From Ureibacillus sinduriensis BLB-1 = JCM 15800 (lineage in GTDB: Bacteria > Bacillota > Bacilli > Bacillales_A > Planococcaceae), in NCBI RefSeq assembly GCF_000772955.1, contig NZ_JPVO01000054.1, forward strand, positions 62,001-126,000: a stretch of 64,000 bases of DNA, in the 5' to 3' direction. The first letter of the stretch is position 1; each line of letters starts with the position of its first letter. Made by a program: the position numbers and the translations under genes. The notes beneath the pieces are model-generated. The model made no database searches, had not been told where the DNA came from, and was given only the letters and a program-made list of their open reading frames with translations. Of this stretch, positions 30,167 to 38,763 are shown one piece after another.

Positions 30167-30382
30167 TTTTCATTTCAGACTGTTGACAAACACTTTCATC
30201 CTGCGTTGGTTGTGACTTCATCGCCTCATGAACGTAATGTTCTACTCATCTCTTCACTCGACTGCCCGCCTTGTCTGCCAAGCGTTCAAGACAGTCTGGG
30301 TAATTTTTCATTGAAGGAAATAGCCTAAAAAAACGTGTAGACAAAGTCGAAGATCGACTTTGTCTACACTCTGAAATGAAAA
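30167..30382 (+). mobile_element. MITE-like element, copy 1 (216 bp, terminal inverted repeats)
   Basis: The left end (30167-30190) and the reverse complement of the right end (30359-30382) match at 22 of 24 bases; the core is TTTTCATTTCAGA-N-TGT-N-GACAAA. Next to the right end is a perfect 16-bp hairpin (30335-30350 with 30354-30369, GTGTAGACAAAGTCGA arm). A second copy in the opposite orientation lies at 39685-39890 and shares the interior, for example ACTGCCCGCCTTGTCTGCCA, CTTTCATCCTGCGTT and CTCATGAACG. There is no room for a transposase, so it would be non-autonomous. Confidence 0.8.
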
Positions 30383-30490
30383 AATTTATTTCATTTCCAT
30401 TCGACGCAATTGGACAGTATCTTTTCATTTACACCAGAATCCTAATTTCATATTTTTCATATACTATGAAAAAGAGAATGGGATGAGGTA

Positions 30491-31042
30491 GTGAACAAGA
30501 AATGGAAATGGTTTGCGGCAATTGTTCTCTGCGCGGTCGTCATATTAGGTACTCAGCTTCAAGAAAGAGGCCAGTTAGCATTAGATGTAAAGAAAATTGT
30601 CTATAGCTCCGAGGATCTAACTGTTATGCGTAATCTGCTGCAAGAAGTATTCGGACAGGAGCCAGATGAGAAAATAACGGTTTCAACGGAAAACGTGAAT
30701 CAAGAGCTTTTATCATTTGTCTCAGTAAAACCGTATGATGAAGGCTATCTGTTAACATTTGAAGAAGCCATTCCTATACTTGCAATCGAAAATGGACTTG
30801 TCGTATATACTGGTCATGCGAAAAACACGGGAAAAACAATATCGGTGTTTTATGAGGGTGATACTACTGTCACTTATGGAAATGTGGATTCGTTTTCATT
30901 ATTGCCCTATACATCTGTTGAACGGGGAGGTACCATGGCAAATAAAGAACCTGGGGATCTATATATTAAAATAGAAGATGACGGGAAAGTGTTGAACCTG
31001 GAGGAGACTTTAGAATGGATGAAAGAGCATACGCAATCATGA
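30491..31042 (+). CDS. spoIVFA: SpoIVFA-like regulator of the SpoIVFB protease, short N-terminus
   Basis: In B. subtilis SpoIVFA holds SpoIVFB inactive in the outer forespore membrane until the forespore signals through SpoIVB. The 183-residue protein has one membrane span at its very start (about residues 6-21, WFAAIVLCAVVILGTQ) and an extracytoplasmic, M23-peptidase-like but non-catalytic domain (about 60-175) with ENGLVVYTGHAKNTGKTISV. The B. subtilis protein has a long cytosolic region before its span; here an in-frame stop (30467-30469) limits the start to GTG 30491. The ribosome binding site GAGG sits very close to it. The MITE-like element ends about 110 bases upstream. It overlaps spoIVFB. 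Confidence 0.75.
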   Translation: MNKKWKWFAAIVLCAVVILGTQLQERGQLALDVKKIVYSSEDLTVMRNLLQEVFGQEPDEKITVSTENVNQELLSFVSVKPYDEGYLLTFEEAIPILAIENGLVVYTGHAKNTGKTISVFYEGDTTVTYGNVDSFSLLPYTSVERGGTMANKEPGDLYIKIEDDGKVLNLEETLEWMKEHTQS

Positions 31043-31653
31043 TGCGTATGACCATTCATCCATTATTTTTGCCGATTCTTTTCAGTATTGTGTTATATGG
31101 CAACATTTCTTATTACGCACTTATTTTATCTTCTTTAATTATTCATGAAATCGGGCATATCTTGGCAGCTTTTCTATGTAAAGTGAAAGTGGAGAAATGT
31201 GTCATCATGCCTTACGGCGGGGAAATTCAATTGAAGGGCGGGAACTCCATCGCCCCCAAAAAGCAGTTGATCATTGCTCTTGGAGGCCCGGTTGCCACTC
31301 TTTGTTGCATTGCAGCAACTCAGTTTCTTGATCCGTTACTGGCAGATCCAATGTTGAAGATTCAATTTATCTTGCTTGCAATCAATATGATTCCTATTTG
31401 GCCTCTGGATGGTGGGCGTATAATCATGTCACTCATCCATATTTTTTATCCACGGGTCCGGATAGTTGAATTTTACTTATCCATTTCGCTCATACTGATT
31501 ACGGCTACTGTCTTTATAACATTTATTTTATTGCCAAAATCTCTGTTCTTGCTAGTATTGAGCATTTTTTTACTTATACAAATCATCAATGAGTGGAGAT
31601 ATAGAAAATACCGTTTTGCATTTGAGAAACACGTAATTAAACGGTTGACTTAG
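31015..31653 (+). CDS. spoIVFB: SpoIVFB-type intramembrane metalloprotease (S2P family) lacking a CBS domain
   Basis: Site-2 protease family enzyme that cleaves pro-sigma-K in the mother cell. Zinc ligands are visible: HEIGH (H44, E45, H48) in one membrane segment and D132 in PIWPLDGGR in a later one. About six hydrophobic segments are present. The protein ends at residue 212, shortly after the last span; the cytosolic CBS domain of B. subtilis SpoIVFB (about 288 residues) is absent. The start ATG 31015 follows GGAGGAG by eight bases and overlaps spoIVFA by 28 bases. The -35 of the rplU promoter lies in its last codons. Confidence 0.87.
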   Translation: MDERAYAIMMRMTIHPLFLPILFSIVLYGNISYYALILSSLIIHEIGHILAAFLCKVKVEKCVIMPYGGEIQLKGGNSIAPKKQLIIALGGPVATLCCIAATQFLDPLLADPMLKIQFILLAINMIPIWPLDGGRIIMSLIHIFYPRVRIVEFYLSISLILITATVFITFILLPKSLFLLVLSIFLLIQIINEWRYRKYRFAFEKHVIKRLT

Positions 31654-31674
31654 AATGCTGTATTATGATAGTAT
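31645..31674 (+). promoter_or_regulatory. sigma-A promoter of rplU-prp-rpmA
   Basis: TTGACT (31645-31650), an 18-base spacer and TAGTAT (31669-31674). The -35 overlaps the 3' end of spoIVFB, so the ribosomal genes have their own promoter. Confidence 0.65.
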
Positions 31675-31680
31675 TGTAAT

Positions 31681-31786
31681 GTTAGTTTGTAGCACCCGTG
31701 CTACAACCGCTCTGGGAAGGTCTTAAGCATCTTAATGATCACCTTTCATTACAGGCGAGTCTGAGTCTAAGAGGAGGTGCATTTTA
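31681..31786 (+). promoter_or_regulatory. L21 leader (ribosomal protein autoregulatory leader)
   Basis: A 105-base leader before rplU with a stable hairpin, TTGTAGCAC (31687-31695) / GTGCTACAA (31698-31706), and conserved-looking CGCTCTGGGAAGGTCTTAAG and GGCGAGTCTGAGTC blocks. The position matches the known L21 leader of Bacillota, which is thought to mediate control of this operon by its own product. I have not folded it formally. Confidence 0.65.
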
Positions 31787-32095
31787 ATGTACGCAATTAT
31801 CGAAACTGGTGGTAAACAAATCAAAGTAGAAGCTGGACAAGAGATCTATGTTGAAAAACTAGGTGTTGAAGCTGACGAAGTAGTTACTTTTGATAAAGTT
31901 TTATTCGTAGGTGGAGAAACAGTTAAAGTTGGAGCTCCAACTGTTGCAGGTGCTACTGTTACAGCGAAAGTTGTAAAAGAAGGACGCGCGAAAAAAATTA
32001 CTGTATTCAAATACAAAGCGAAGAAAAACTACCGTCGTAAACAAGGTCATCGTCAACCTTATACAAAATTAGTTGTTGAAACAATCAACGCTTAA
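31787..32095 (+). CDS. rplU: 50S ribosomal protein L21
   Basis: 102 residues, starting [18 protein letters not shown], with the conserved C-terminal basic stretch [19 protein letters not shown]. It binds 23S rRNA in the large subunit. The ATG is preceded by GAGGAGG. It is first in the conserved rplU-prp-rpmA operon. Confidence 0.98.
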   Translation: MYAIIETGGKQIKVEAGQEIYVEKLGVEADEVVTFDKVLFVGGETVKVGAPTVAGATVTAKVVKEGRAKKITVFKYKAKKNYRRKQGHRQPYTKLVVETINA

Positions 32096-32112
32096 GAGTC
32101 GAGGTGTATGGA

Positions 32113-32457
32113 ATGATAACTGTTACAATCCATCACGATGAAAATAGACATGTTTCCGCATTCGAATTTTCAGGTCATGCCGAGTACGATCAGACAGGTA
32201 AGGATTTAGTATGTGCAGGTGCATCTACAATTGCCATTGGCACGGTAAATGCCATTTATGCATTATTACAAATCGAACCGAAAATCGACCAGGCAACAGA
32301 GGGTGGAGGCTATCTACGTGTAGATCTTCCTAACGATATTGACGTGGAAGTCGATGCAAAATTACAGCTTATTGTCCAAGTTATGACTGCTCAAGTTTAC
32401 TCGATGGTTCAAACTTATGGACAATATATTAAAATCAACTATAACCAAGTAGCCTAG
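32113..32457 (+). CDS. prp: ribosomal processing cysteine protease Prp (YsxB)
   Basis: Removes the N-terminal extension of L27 before it is built into ribosomes. 114 residues with the catalytic pair H22 (in FSGHAEY) and C34 (in DLVCAGAS) at the family positions. I chose ATG 32113 after GAGGTG; the GTG at 32104 overlaps that site. It lies between rplU and its substrate gene rpmA, whose product here does carry the cleavable extension. Confidence 0.95.
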   Translation: MITVTIHHDENRHVSAFEFSGHAEYDQTGKDLVCAGASTIAIGTVNAIYALLQIEPKIDQATEGGGYLRVDLPNDIDVEVDAKLQLIVQVMTAQVYSMVQTYGQYIKINYNQVA

Positions 32458-32472
32458 TAGGAGGTGGAACGA

Positions 32473-32772
32473 ATGAAATTATTACTTTCTTTAGACCTTC
32501 AGTTTTTCGCTTCGAAAAAAGGGGTAGGTTCTACAAAGAACGGACGTGACTCTGAGTCAAAACGCCTTGGTGCTAAACGTGCTGATGGTCAATTCGTATC
32601 TGGTGGTTCAATTCTTTACCGTCAACGCGGTACAAAAATTTACCCTGGTACAAACGTAGGCCGTGGTGGAGATGACACACTTTACGCTAAAGTTGACGGT
32701 GTTGTTAAATTCGAACGTTTAGGTCGCGACAAGAAAAAAGTAAGTGTATACCCTGTAGCTCAAGAAGCTTAA
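32473..32772 (+). CDS. rpmA: 50S ribosomal protein L27 with Prp-cleavable N-terminus
   Basis: 99 residues. The N-terminus [12 protein letters not shown] precedes [15 protein letters not shown]. The L-x-L-Q-F-F/A site is the known Prp cleavage motif, so mature L27 should begin at Ala13. L27's exposed N-terminus reaches the peptidyl transferase centre, which explains the need for cleavage. The ATG at 32473 follows GGAGGTGG. Confidence 0.98.
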   Translation: MKLLLSLDLQFFASKKGVGSTKNGRDSESKRLGAKRADGQFVSGGSILYRQRGTKIYPGTNVGRGGDDTLYAKVDGVVKFERLGRDKKKVSVYPVAQEA

Positions 32773-32787
32773 TAGGATATATTATAC

Positions 32788-32817
32788 AAAAAGGACTGCT
32801 AGCCAGCAGTCCTTTTT
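32788..32817 (+). terminator. terminator after rpmA
   Basis: Stem AAAAAGGACTGCT (32788-32800) / AGCAGTCCTTTTT (32805-32817), loop AGCC. Confidence 0.85.
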
Positions 32818-33009
32818 CATGTATAAGGGTAGTTATGTTCATATAATAACTAAATATAAGTTTGCAATAATGATTATAGGCAATGGATAATTGAAATTTT
32901 CTTATAGTATTCCATTAACTTTAGGGCAAAGAAAGGCGAAATATAGAAAAACTTGTTATACTAATAAGGATATTGGTAGGATTTTTTCTATTACGTTTGG
33001 AGGACATGT

Positions 33010-33537
33010 ATGAAAACTTCAACACTTTCGATTAATGAGGTTTTAAGATTTGCTAATCATGATTTCATGAATCAAATTCAGTTAATTAAGATGAATTTAG
33101 ATTTAGGTAAGGTTGAAGAAGCAAAAGCGATAATTGAAAGAATTTCAGAGCAAAGCAAAAGCCTTTCAAATATCAATAAATTAAAACTGCCGAAGACGGT
33201 GGAATGGTTGCAAACTGTACAGTGGAGATATCCTGCATTCGATATTACCCTAAGCAGTAATGTAATGGTTCCGGTTGATATGAAAAAAGATGGACAAATT
33301 GTAGAATACTTAGAAAAGACAGTTATTCATGTTTATGATACTCTAGATCCCTTTACTGAACAGCAACTGGATATTTCAATTGAATCAAATGAAAAACAGT
33401 TCACTGTGCTCTTTGACTTAAAAGGTAAGTGGGATACGGTAGTTTTCAATTATGAAGCAAATAACAATATAAAGGTTCAAACATATGAGCAAACTACGAA
33501 AGAGTGGAAGTATGCTTTGAGCATAGAACAGGAGTGA
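33010..33537 (+). CDS. spo0B: sporulation initiation phosphotransferase Spo0B
   Basis: Passes phosphate from Spo0F to Spo0A in the sporulation phosphorelay. 175 residues. The N-terminal helical hairpin carries the phospho-accepting histidine, here H17 in [18 protein letters not shown]; the C-terminal part is the degenerate ATPase-like domain without kinase boxes. It lies between rpmA and obg as in B. subtilis, five bases before the obg start. Low similarity in the C-terminal half is normal for the family. Confidence 0.9.
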   Translation: MKTSTLSINEVLRFANHDFMNQIQLIKMNLDLGKVEEAKAIIERISEQSKSLSNINKLKLPKTVEWLQTVQWRYPAFDITLSSNVMVPVDMKKDGQIVEYLEKTVIHVYDTLDPFTEQQLDISIESNEKQFTVLFDLKGKWDTVVFNYEANNNIKVQTYEQTTKEWKYALSIEQE

Positions 33538-33542
33538 ATGTA

Positions 33543-34832
33543 ATGTTTGTCGATCACGTCAAGATTTATGTGAAAGGTGGAGACGGCGGGGATGGTATGG
33601 TCGCCTTTCGCCGTGAAAAATATGTACCAAATGGTGGCCCTGCAGGTGGAGATGGAGGTAATGGGGGAGATGTCGTTTTCCTGGTTGAAGAAGGATTGCG
33701 AACACTAATGGATTTCCGTTACCAACGTCATTTTAAGGCTGACCGTGGGGAACATGGGATGAGTAAAGGAATGCACGGAAGAAACTCCGGTGATTTGGTG
33801 GTAAAAGTTCCGCCTGGTACAGTGGTCATGAATGAAGAAACTGGTGCAGTTATTGCGGATTTAGTTGAGCATGGCCAAACAGCAGTTATTGCACGTGGTG
33901 GACGCGGTGGTCGAGGGAATAGCCGTTTTGCTACACCATCAAATCCAGCACCGGAACTAGCTGAAAAAGGCGAACCAGGGCAAGAGTTAAATGTTATATT
34001 AGAGTTAAAAGTATTGGCGGACGTTGGATTGGTTGGCTTCCCAAGCGTAGGAAAATCGACCTTGCTATCAGTTGTATCATCGGCGAAACCAAAAATCGGT
34101 GCTTACCACTTCACTACGATTGTTCCTAACCTTGGAATGGTTGAAACAGAAGATGGCCGCAGCTTTGCTATGGCAGATTTACCAGGGCTGATTGAAGGGG
34201 CGCACCAAGGTGTTGGGTTAGGTATGCAATTCCTTCGACATATTGAAAGAACAAGAGTAATTGTACATGTCATTGATATGTCGGGTATGGAAGGTCGTGA
34301 CCCGTACGAAGATTATTTAACGATCAATGAAGAACTTAAACAGTACAATTTACGCCTAACAGAAAGACCGCAAATTGTGGTTGCCAATAAAATGGACATG
34401 CCGGATGCAGAAGAAAACCTCAAAGAATTTAAACAAAAAGTCGGGGATTCTGTGAAAGTTTATCCTGTATCCGCAGTTTCACGACAAGGTTTAAAGCCGG
34501 TATTGTTTGAAGTAGCAGACTTACTAGAAGTGACACCTCATTTTGAATTGCATGAAGTGGTTGCAGAAGATAGCGACGCAACAGTACTATATAAGCATGA
34601 GAAAAAAGGTGATGACTTTGAAATCACTCGTGATGATGACGGGGCATATGTGTTATCAGGCTACTCTATTGAACGCCTATTCAAGATGACTGATTTCAGC
34701 CGTGAAGATGGCATACGAAGATTTGCAAGACAATTGCGTGGTATGGGTGTCGATGATGCCTTGCGCGAACGGGGAGCAAAAGACGGCGATATTGTCCGCT
34801 TAATGGAATTCGAATTTGAATTTATAGAATAA
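33543..34832 (+). CDS. obg: GTPase Obg/CgtA
   Basis: Essential GTPase in ribosome assembly and stress response, co-operonic with spo0B. 429 residues: glycine-rich Obg fold (about 1-158, with [22 protein letters not shown]), G domain with G1 [11 protein letters not shown] (about 165), G3 [10 protein letters not shown]4 NKMD, and the C-terminal OCT domain (about 350-429). I chose ATG 33543, preceded by AGGAGTGA at the end of spo0B; the frame extends further upstream inside spo0B without a better start. Confidence 0.97.
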   Translation: MFVDHVKIYVKGGDGGDGMVAFRREKYVPNGGPAGGDGGNGGDVVFLVEEGLRTLMDFRYQRHFKADRGEHGMSKGMHGRNSGDLVVKVPPGTVVMNEETGAVIADLVEHGQTAVIARGGRGGRGNSRFATPSNPAPELAEKGEPGQELNVILELKVLADVGLVGFPSVGKSTLLSVVSSAKPKIGAYHFTTIVPNLGMVETEDGRSFAMADLPGLIEGAHQGVGLGMQFLRHIERTRVIVHVIDMSGMEGRDPYEDYLTINEELKQYNLRLTERPQIVVANKMDMPDAEENLKEFKQKVGDSVKVYPVSAVSRQGLKPVLFEVADLLEVTPHFELHEVVAEDSDATVLYKHEKKGDDFEITRDDDGAYVLSGYSIERLFKMTDFSREDGIRRFARQLRGMGVDDALRERGAKDGDIVRLMEFEFEFIE

Positions 34833-34874
34833 ACTTTTTAGTTTTTTGATCGTAGGAGATTTTGGGGGGAGAGT

Positions 34875-35330
34875 ATGAAAAACGTTGCCAATCAACGGTA
34901 TTATTTAGTTCGAGAAGATGTGCTTACCGATGCAATGCAAAAAACATTGGAAGCAAAGCATTTATTGCAAAGTGGTGCGGTTTCTTCAATTTGGGATGCG
35001 GTAAAAGAAGTGGATTTATCGCGAAGCGCATTTTATAAATATCGGGATGCCGTTTTTCCTTTCCACTCCATTGTACGCGAACGAATTCTAACGATTTTTA
35101 TACAATTGCAAGATGAAAAAGGAACACTCGCAAGTTTATTGGAAATCATTTCTGTTGCGCAATGCAATATACTGACGATCCATCAAACAATACCGATCCA
35201 AGGAAGAGCCAATGTCACGCTTTCTTTGGATGTAACGAGTATGGTGTTCGAATTGGATGAACTTATCCAGCAACTAAAGAAATTGGAATTTGTTGAGTCA
35301 GCGGAAGTCATTAGTTCCGGTGCGCTTTAA
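34875..35330 (+). CDS. pheB: ACT-domain protein PheB
   Basis: 151 residues. An N-terminal helix-turn-helix-like part (VSSIWDAVKEVDLSRSAFYKYRDAVFPF, about 38-65) precedes an ACT domain (about 75-148, with DEKGTLASLLEIISVAQCNILTIHQ). Once annotated as chorismate mutase, it is better regarded as an amino-acid-sensing regulatory protein. Position between obg and pheA is conserved. A terminator separates it from pheA, so pheA may have its own promoter. Confidence 0.92.
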   Translation: MKNVANQRYYLVREDVLTDAMQKTLEAKHLLQSGAVSSIWDAVKEVDLSRSAFYKYRDAVFPFHSIVRERILTIFIQLQDEKGTLASLLEIISVAQCNILTIHQTIPIQGRANVTLSLDVTSMVFELDELIQQLKKLEFVESAEVISSGAL

Positions 35331-35346
35331 CCAATAAGGTATAAAG

Positions 35347-35382
35347 AGGAGAGCAAAGTTAAATTTTGCTCTCTCTTTTTCA
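35347..35382 (+). terminator. terminator between pheB and pheA
   Basis: AGAGCAAA pairs with TTTTGCTCT, followed by CTTTTTC. Confidence 0.7.
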
Positions 35383-35437
35383 AAGAAGAATAGATTGAAT
35401 AGTGATTCTTGTCAGATAACTATAGGGGGCAATTATA

Positions 35438-36310
35438 GTGAAATATGAAGAAAAAAATCAACAGATTGCATATTTGGGACCGGAAGCTTCCTTTACATAT
35501 TTAGCGACAAAAAGTTTATTTCCAGATGACAGCCTTTTGCCATGTGCAACCATCCCGGAGTGTATTGAAGCTGTTTCCGATGGCAAGGTGAACTTTGCTG
35601 TGGTGCCTCTAGAAAACACAATAGAAGGCACAGTGCCAATGACGATCGATTATTTATATCATGAGGCCGAATTGTTCATCGCCGCGGATTGCTTATCTAA
35701 AATTAAGCAGCATTTAATGGTCCATAAAAGTCAAAAAGACAATTGGCAAAATATCGAAGAAATTTACTCCCATCCACATGCTTTGGCCCAATGCCATAAG
35801 TTCTTGCACCAACGCTTTGGTTCTGTACCACTGGTTCGATATTCTTCCACTTCCGCGGCGGCAAAATTAGTCTCTGAAACTCCGGAACGTTGTATTGCAG
35901 CTATTGGAAATAGTTCATCGGCAGAAAAATATGGTTTGGAAATCGTGCAAAAGAATATTCATGATTTTCAGTTCAATCATACACGTTTCCTTGTATTATC
36001 AAAAAACAATATGAGATTACCAATCGAAAATTCAGAAGGAAATGCGAAAACAACTCTCATGATCACCTTGCCAGTCAATGTATCGGGGGCACTGCACCAA
36101 GTACTCTCCGTTCTTGCATGGAGAAAACTGGATTTAAGCAAAATTGAATCCCGTCCCCTAAAAACAGGGCTTGGCGAGTATTTCTTTATTATGGATGTAC
36201 ACGCAGATGAAAATGATGCTATGATGAAAGGAGCCATGGAAGAATTGGCGGCCCTAGGTTGTAATGTGAAATCCCTGGGTACCTATTATACATACTTAAC
36301 ACAAGAGTAA
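35438..36310 (+). CDS. pheA: prephenate dehydratase
   Basis: Converts prephenate to phenylpyruvate in phenylalanine synthesis. 290 residues: prephenate dehydratase domain (about 10-185, IAYLGPEASFT at the start and the NHTRFLVL motif at about 180-187) and a C-terminal ACT domain (about 205-285) with the phenylalanine-binding ESRPLKTG. No chorismate mutase domain is fused. The start is GTG 35438. The next gene follows after 19 bases. Confidence 0.96.
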   Translation: MKYEEKNQQIAYLGPEASFTYLATKSLFPDDSLLPCATIPECIEAVSDGKVNFAVVPLENTIEGTVPMTIDYLYHEAELFIAADCLSKIKQHLMVHKSQKDNWQNIEEIYSHPHALAQCHKFLHQRFGSVPLVRYSSTSAAAKLVSETPERCIAAIGNSSSAEKYGLEIVQKNIHDFQFNHTRFLVLSKNNMRLPIENSEGNAKTTLMITLPVNVSGALHQVLSVLAWRKLDLSKIESRPLKTGLGEYFFIMDVHADENDAMMKGAMEELAALGCNVKSLGTYYTYLTQE

Positions 36311-36329
36311 TAGAAGGGCTGGTATAAAT

Positions 36330-36716
36330 ATGAACATTATTCTATTCGATGGGGAATGCCATTTTTGTGATGCCAGTGTTCAATTTATCATGAAGAGGGA
36401 TAGAAGGAAGTATTTTAAATTTGCCTCTATTCAAAGTGATATAGGTCAAAGATTGTTGGAGGAATTTAACATTCCGGAAACAATTGATAGTGTCGTATTT
36501 ATTGAAGGAAAGAAAAGTTATGTAAAATCGACAGCTGCATTAAAAATTTGTAGCAGGCTAGATGGAATGTGGAGGTTGTTTTCGCCGTTCCTAATCATCC
36601 CCAAAAAATTTCGGGATGCGATATACGACATTGTCGCAAAGAATCGCCACAAATTATCGAAAAAAAATGAATGCAAAATCCCGACCAAAGATGAGTTGGA
36701 AAGATTTTTGCATTAA
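36330..36716 (+). CDS. DCC-type thiol-disulfide oxidoreductase-like protein (DUF393)
   Basis: 128 residues with the family signature FDGECHFCDASVQFI at the N-terminus, a CxxC redox-type motif at residues 10-13 inside a thioredoxin-like fold. The redox role is predicted from the family; the partner is unknown. It follows pheA by 19 bases and is probably read through from it. It converges with niaR across a shared hairpin. Confidence 0.88.
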   Translation: MNIILFDGECHFCDASVQFIMKRDRRKYFKFASIQSDIGQRLLEEFNIPETIDSVVFIEGKKSYVKSTAALKICSRLDGMWRLFSPFLIIPKKFRDAIYDIVAKNRHKLSKKNECKIPTKDELERFLH

Positions 36717-36721
36717 GAGAT

Positions 36722-36757
36722 AGTGGGCTGTTCCGGTTTGGAAAGCCCACTTTTATT
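36722..36757. terminator. bidirectional terminator between the DCC protein gene and niaR
   Basis: AGTGGGCT (36722-36729) pairs with AGCCCACT (36744-36751), then TTTATTAT. It sits between convergent genes and could serve both. Confidence 0.65.
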
Positions 36758-36762
36758 ATAGG

Positions 36763-37296
36763 TTATTCTTCCTCGACCAAGTATCCTTTTTTTCTCAGCA
36801 TTTCTACGGCCCGATCTAAAAGAGCGTTGGAAGAAGCAGAGATCTCATGTAAATGTGTACCGTCCGTCAAAACTGATAAATAGTTTGCATTCGTCTCTTT
36901 GACCCGTTGCAGGAAACTTTTAACATCGTGTCGATTGGATAACATCATGGATGCGGTAATTTCACCATAAACAGGATGATCAATGATGACGCTTTTCAAT
37001 GTAACCCCACAATCGATAATAGTTAACATTTCATCTTCAGCTTGTGCTGCTGTATGTAAACAGACAATTTTCCGCTCAAAAATTTCCGTATTTTCTTCAC
37101 GTGTCAGGTACATGTAGCCTTGACTTGTGGCAATGATCGGTTCGTTCCTGGCTTTCAGTAAATTCATATCGTTGACAATAACTTGCCTGGACACATTCGC
37201 ATGTTTTGCCAGATCTGTCCCTCTAATCGGCACATTTGTACTTTTTAAAATATGGAGCAGCTCAAGTCGACGATCCTCGCCTAACATTTTTTTCAT
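36763..37296 (-). CDS. niaR: NiaR/YrxA, niacin-responsive transcriptional repressor
   Basis: Represses NAD synthesis and niacin uptake genes when niacin is plentiful. 177 residues: N-terminal winged helix (about 3-62, with GTDLAKHANVSRQVIVNDMNLLKAR) and a 3H domain (about 75-170) whose histidine-containing segments HTAAQAEDE, DHPVYGEI and TDGTHLHEI are present and bind metal/niacin. The first possible ATG is at 37350. I prefer the ATG at 37296, which has AGAGG seven bases upstream and gives a family-length protein. The nad and nifS genes that neighbour it in B. subtilis are absent. Confidence 0.9.
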   Translation of the reverse strand: MKKMLGEDRRLELLHILKSTNVPIRGTDLAKHANVSRQVIVNDMNLLKARNEPIIATSQGYMYLTREENTEIFERKIVCLHTAAQAEDEMLTIIDCGVTLKSVIIDHPVYGEITASMMLSNRHDVKSFLQRVKETNANYLSVLTDGTHLHEISASSNALLDRAVEMLRKKGYLVEEE

Positions 37297-37442
37297 TTTC
37301 ATACCTCTTTCATATGGAATTTCATGTATATACATCACTCTCTCCTTCATAGTTTATCACGAGGAATAACACAAAGCGTTTTATTTTTTTGTGTCCTTTT
37401 CATATGAATCACATATTATAAAACGAGAAAAGGAGGATGTTT

Positions 37443-38762
37443 GTGCGAATTCATATTGTTCAAAAAGGTGAGACACTTTGGCGTATTGCTAAACAGTATG
37501 GGATTGGGCTTGATGAATTGAAACGTTTAAATACACATTTGGCTAACCCTGATTATATTGTTCCGGGAATGGAGATTATTTTGCCTGAAGAAGGGGCTTC
37601 AACTTCAAAAACAAACATGACAAAAGAGCAACAGACGGCACCAGCGCCATCAAAAAATATGATGACTGCCCCAAAAGAAAAATTAACAGAACCTATAAAA
37701 GAACAACCGGTAAAGGAGGTTCCTAAGAAAGTGGAAACTGCACCTATTCCAGCACCTATCCCGCAACCGATGCCAGCACCAGTACCTATGCCGGTACCGC
37801 AAGTAGATCTAATGCCACAATTCCAGTTCGATTTTGCACCACAAATGCATTTCGAGCAGCCACAACATTTACCAGCACCAGCACCAGTACCGCAGCCAAT
37901 GCCGCAACCACAACCGATCTATATACAAGTGCCACAACCGAAAGTGGAAACGAAGCATGAAACCACGATAGAAAAAGATGTGGAGTACATTCATGTACCG
38001 GTGCCACAACCACAGCCACAAATTATTTACGTTTGCTGTCCGCAACCGCAACCGCAACCACAACCACAACCGCAACCATGTGGATGTCATGAACAAGTAT
38101 ATTATCATAATCCATGTGGATGTCACGAACAAGCATACTATCATAACCCATGTGGTTGCCAAGATCAGCATTATCACCAACCACACCCATGTGGCTGCGA
38201 CGATCATGCTAGTTATCAATATGCACCATATGGTTACCAAGAAGATGATTATCAACAAATGCCGCAACAACCTTATAACGATTGTGGCTGTGGCGGAGGA
38301 GGCTATCCATCCCAGGAAATGATGCAATATGGAATGGAGAATTTTGAGCCGAACTATGATATGGCGCCAATGACGGATGTAGCGCCGGCAATGCAAGATC
38401 CCTATGATGACCACGATGGATTACCCGATTGGTTATTGGATTCTTCAGAAGTAAAAGATCAGTTGATAGATCAAGATTTTGATCAAAATGTAGGAGCCCC
38501 TGATTTTGAGGGATATAACCCTTACGACACGAATGTAGAATCTGAACAAGTTAATAACCCTTACCAAGAAGATTACAACTATGGAAATGGCGCTGCTCCG
38601 TATTCTCAAAACTATTATGGACCTTATGACATGCAACAAGCGATGCCGGGCCAAATGAGCCACATAATGCCGCAACAAATGATTCCGCAAATGATGCAAC
38701 CAAATTGCCAAGGTTATCCTTATAATCCTTATTCAGTACAAAATAGACCATGGAATTACTAA
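37443..38762 (+). CDS. safA: SafA-like spore coat assembly protein
   Basis: SafA anchors the inner coat at the cortex surface through SpoVID. The N-terminal LysM domain (about 1-47: HIVQKGETLWRIAKQYGI...LNTHLANPDYIVPGMEI) is followed by a long, low-complexity region: Pro/Gln/Met-rich repeats (about 100-210), then repeated Cys-Gly-Cys units of the type NPCGCHEQ (about 210-265), then a Gln/Asn/Tyr/Met-rich tail. 439 residues. GTG 37443, six bases after AGGAGG, gives the family N-terminus MRIHIVQKGE. CATATTAT upstream (about 37412) resembles a mother-cell sigma -10. Confidence 0.9.
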   Translation: MRIHIVQKGETLWRIAKQYGIGLDELKRLNTHLANPDYIVPGMEIILPEEGASTSKTNMTKEQQTAPAPSKNMMTAPKEKLTEPIKEQPVKEVPKKVETAPIPAPIPQPMPAPVPMPVPQVDLMPQFQFDFAPQMHFEQPQHLPAPAPVPQPMPQPQPIYIQVPQPKVETKHETTIEKDVEYIHVPVPQPQPQIIYVCCPQPQPQPQPQPQPCGCHEQVYYHNPCGCHEQAYYHNPCGCQDQHYHQPHPCGCDDHASYQYAPYGYQEDDYQQMPQQPYNDCGCGGGGYPSQEMMQYGMENFEPNYDMAPMTDVAPAMQDPYDDHDGLPDWLLDSSEVKDQLIDQDFDQNVGAPDFEGYNPYDTNVESEQVNNPYQEDYNYGNGAAPYSQNYYGPYDMQQAMPGQMSHIMPQQMIPQMMQPNCQGYPYNPYSVQNRPWNY

Positions 38763-38763
38763 A

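Noticed and set aside
30071-30328. An 85-residue plus-strand reading frame
   Set aside because: It runs into and ends inside the MITE-like element, has no ribosome binding site, and copy 2 does not preserve the frame.
37786-38711. Several overlapping reading frames antisense to and within safA
   Set aside because: They result from the repetitive, biased composition of safA (Pro/Gln/His repeats). The safA frame itself has the LysM domain and a good start.
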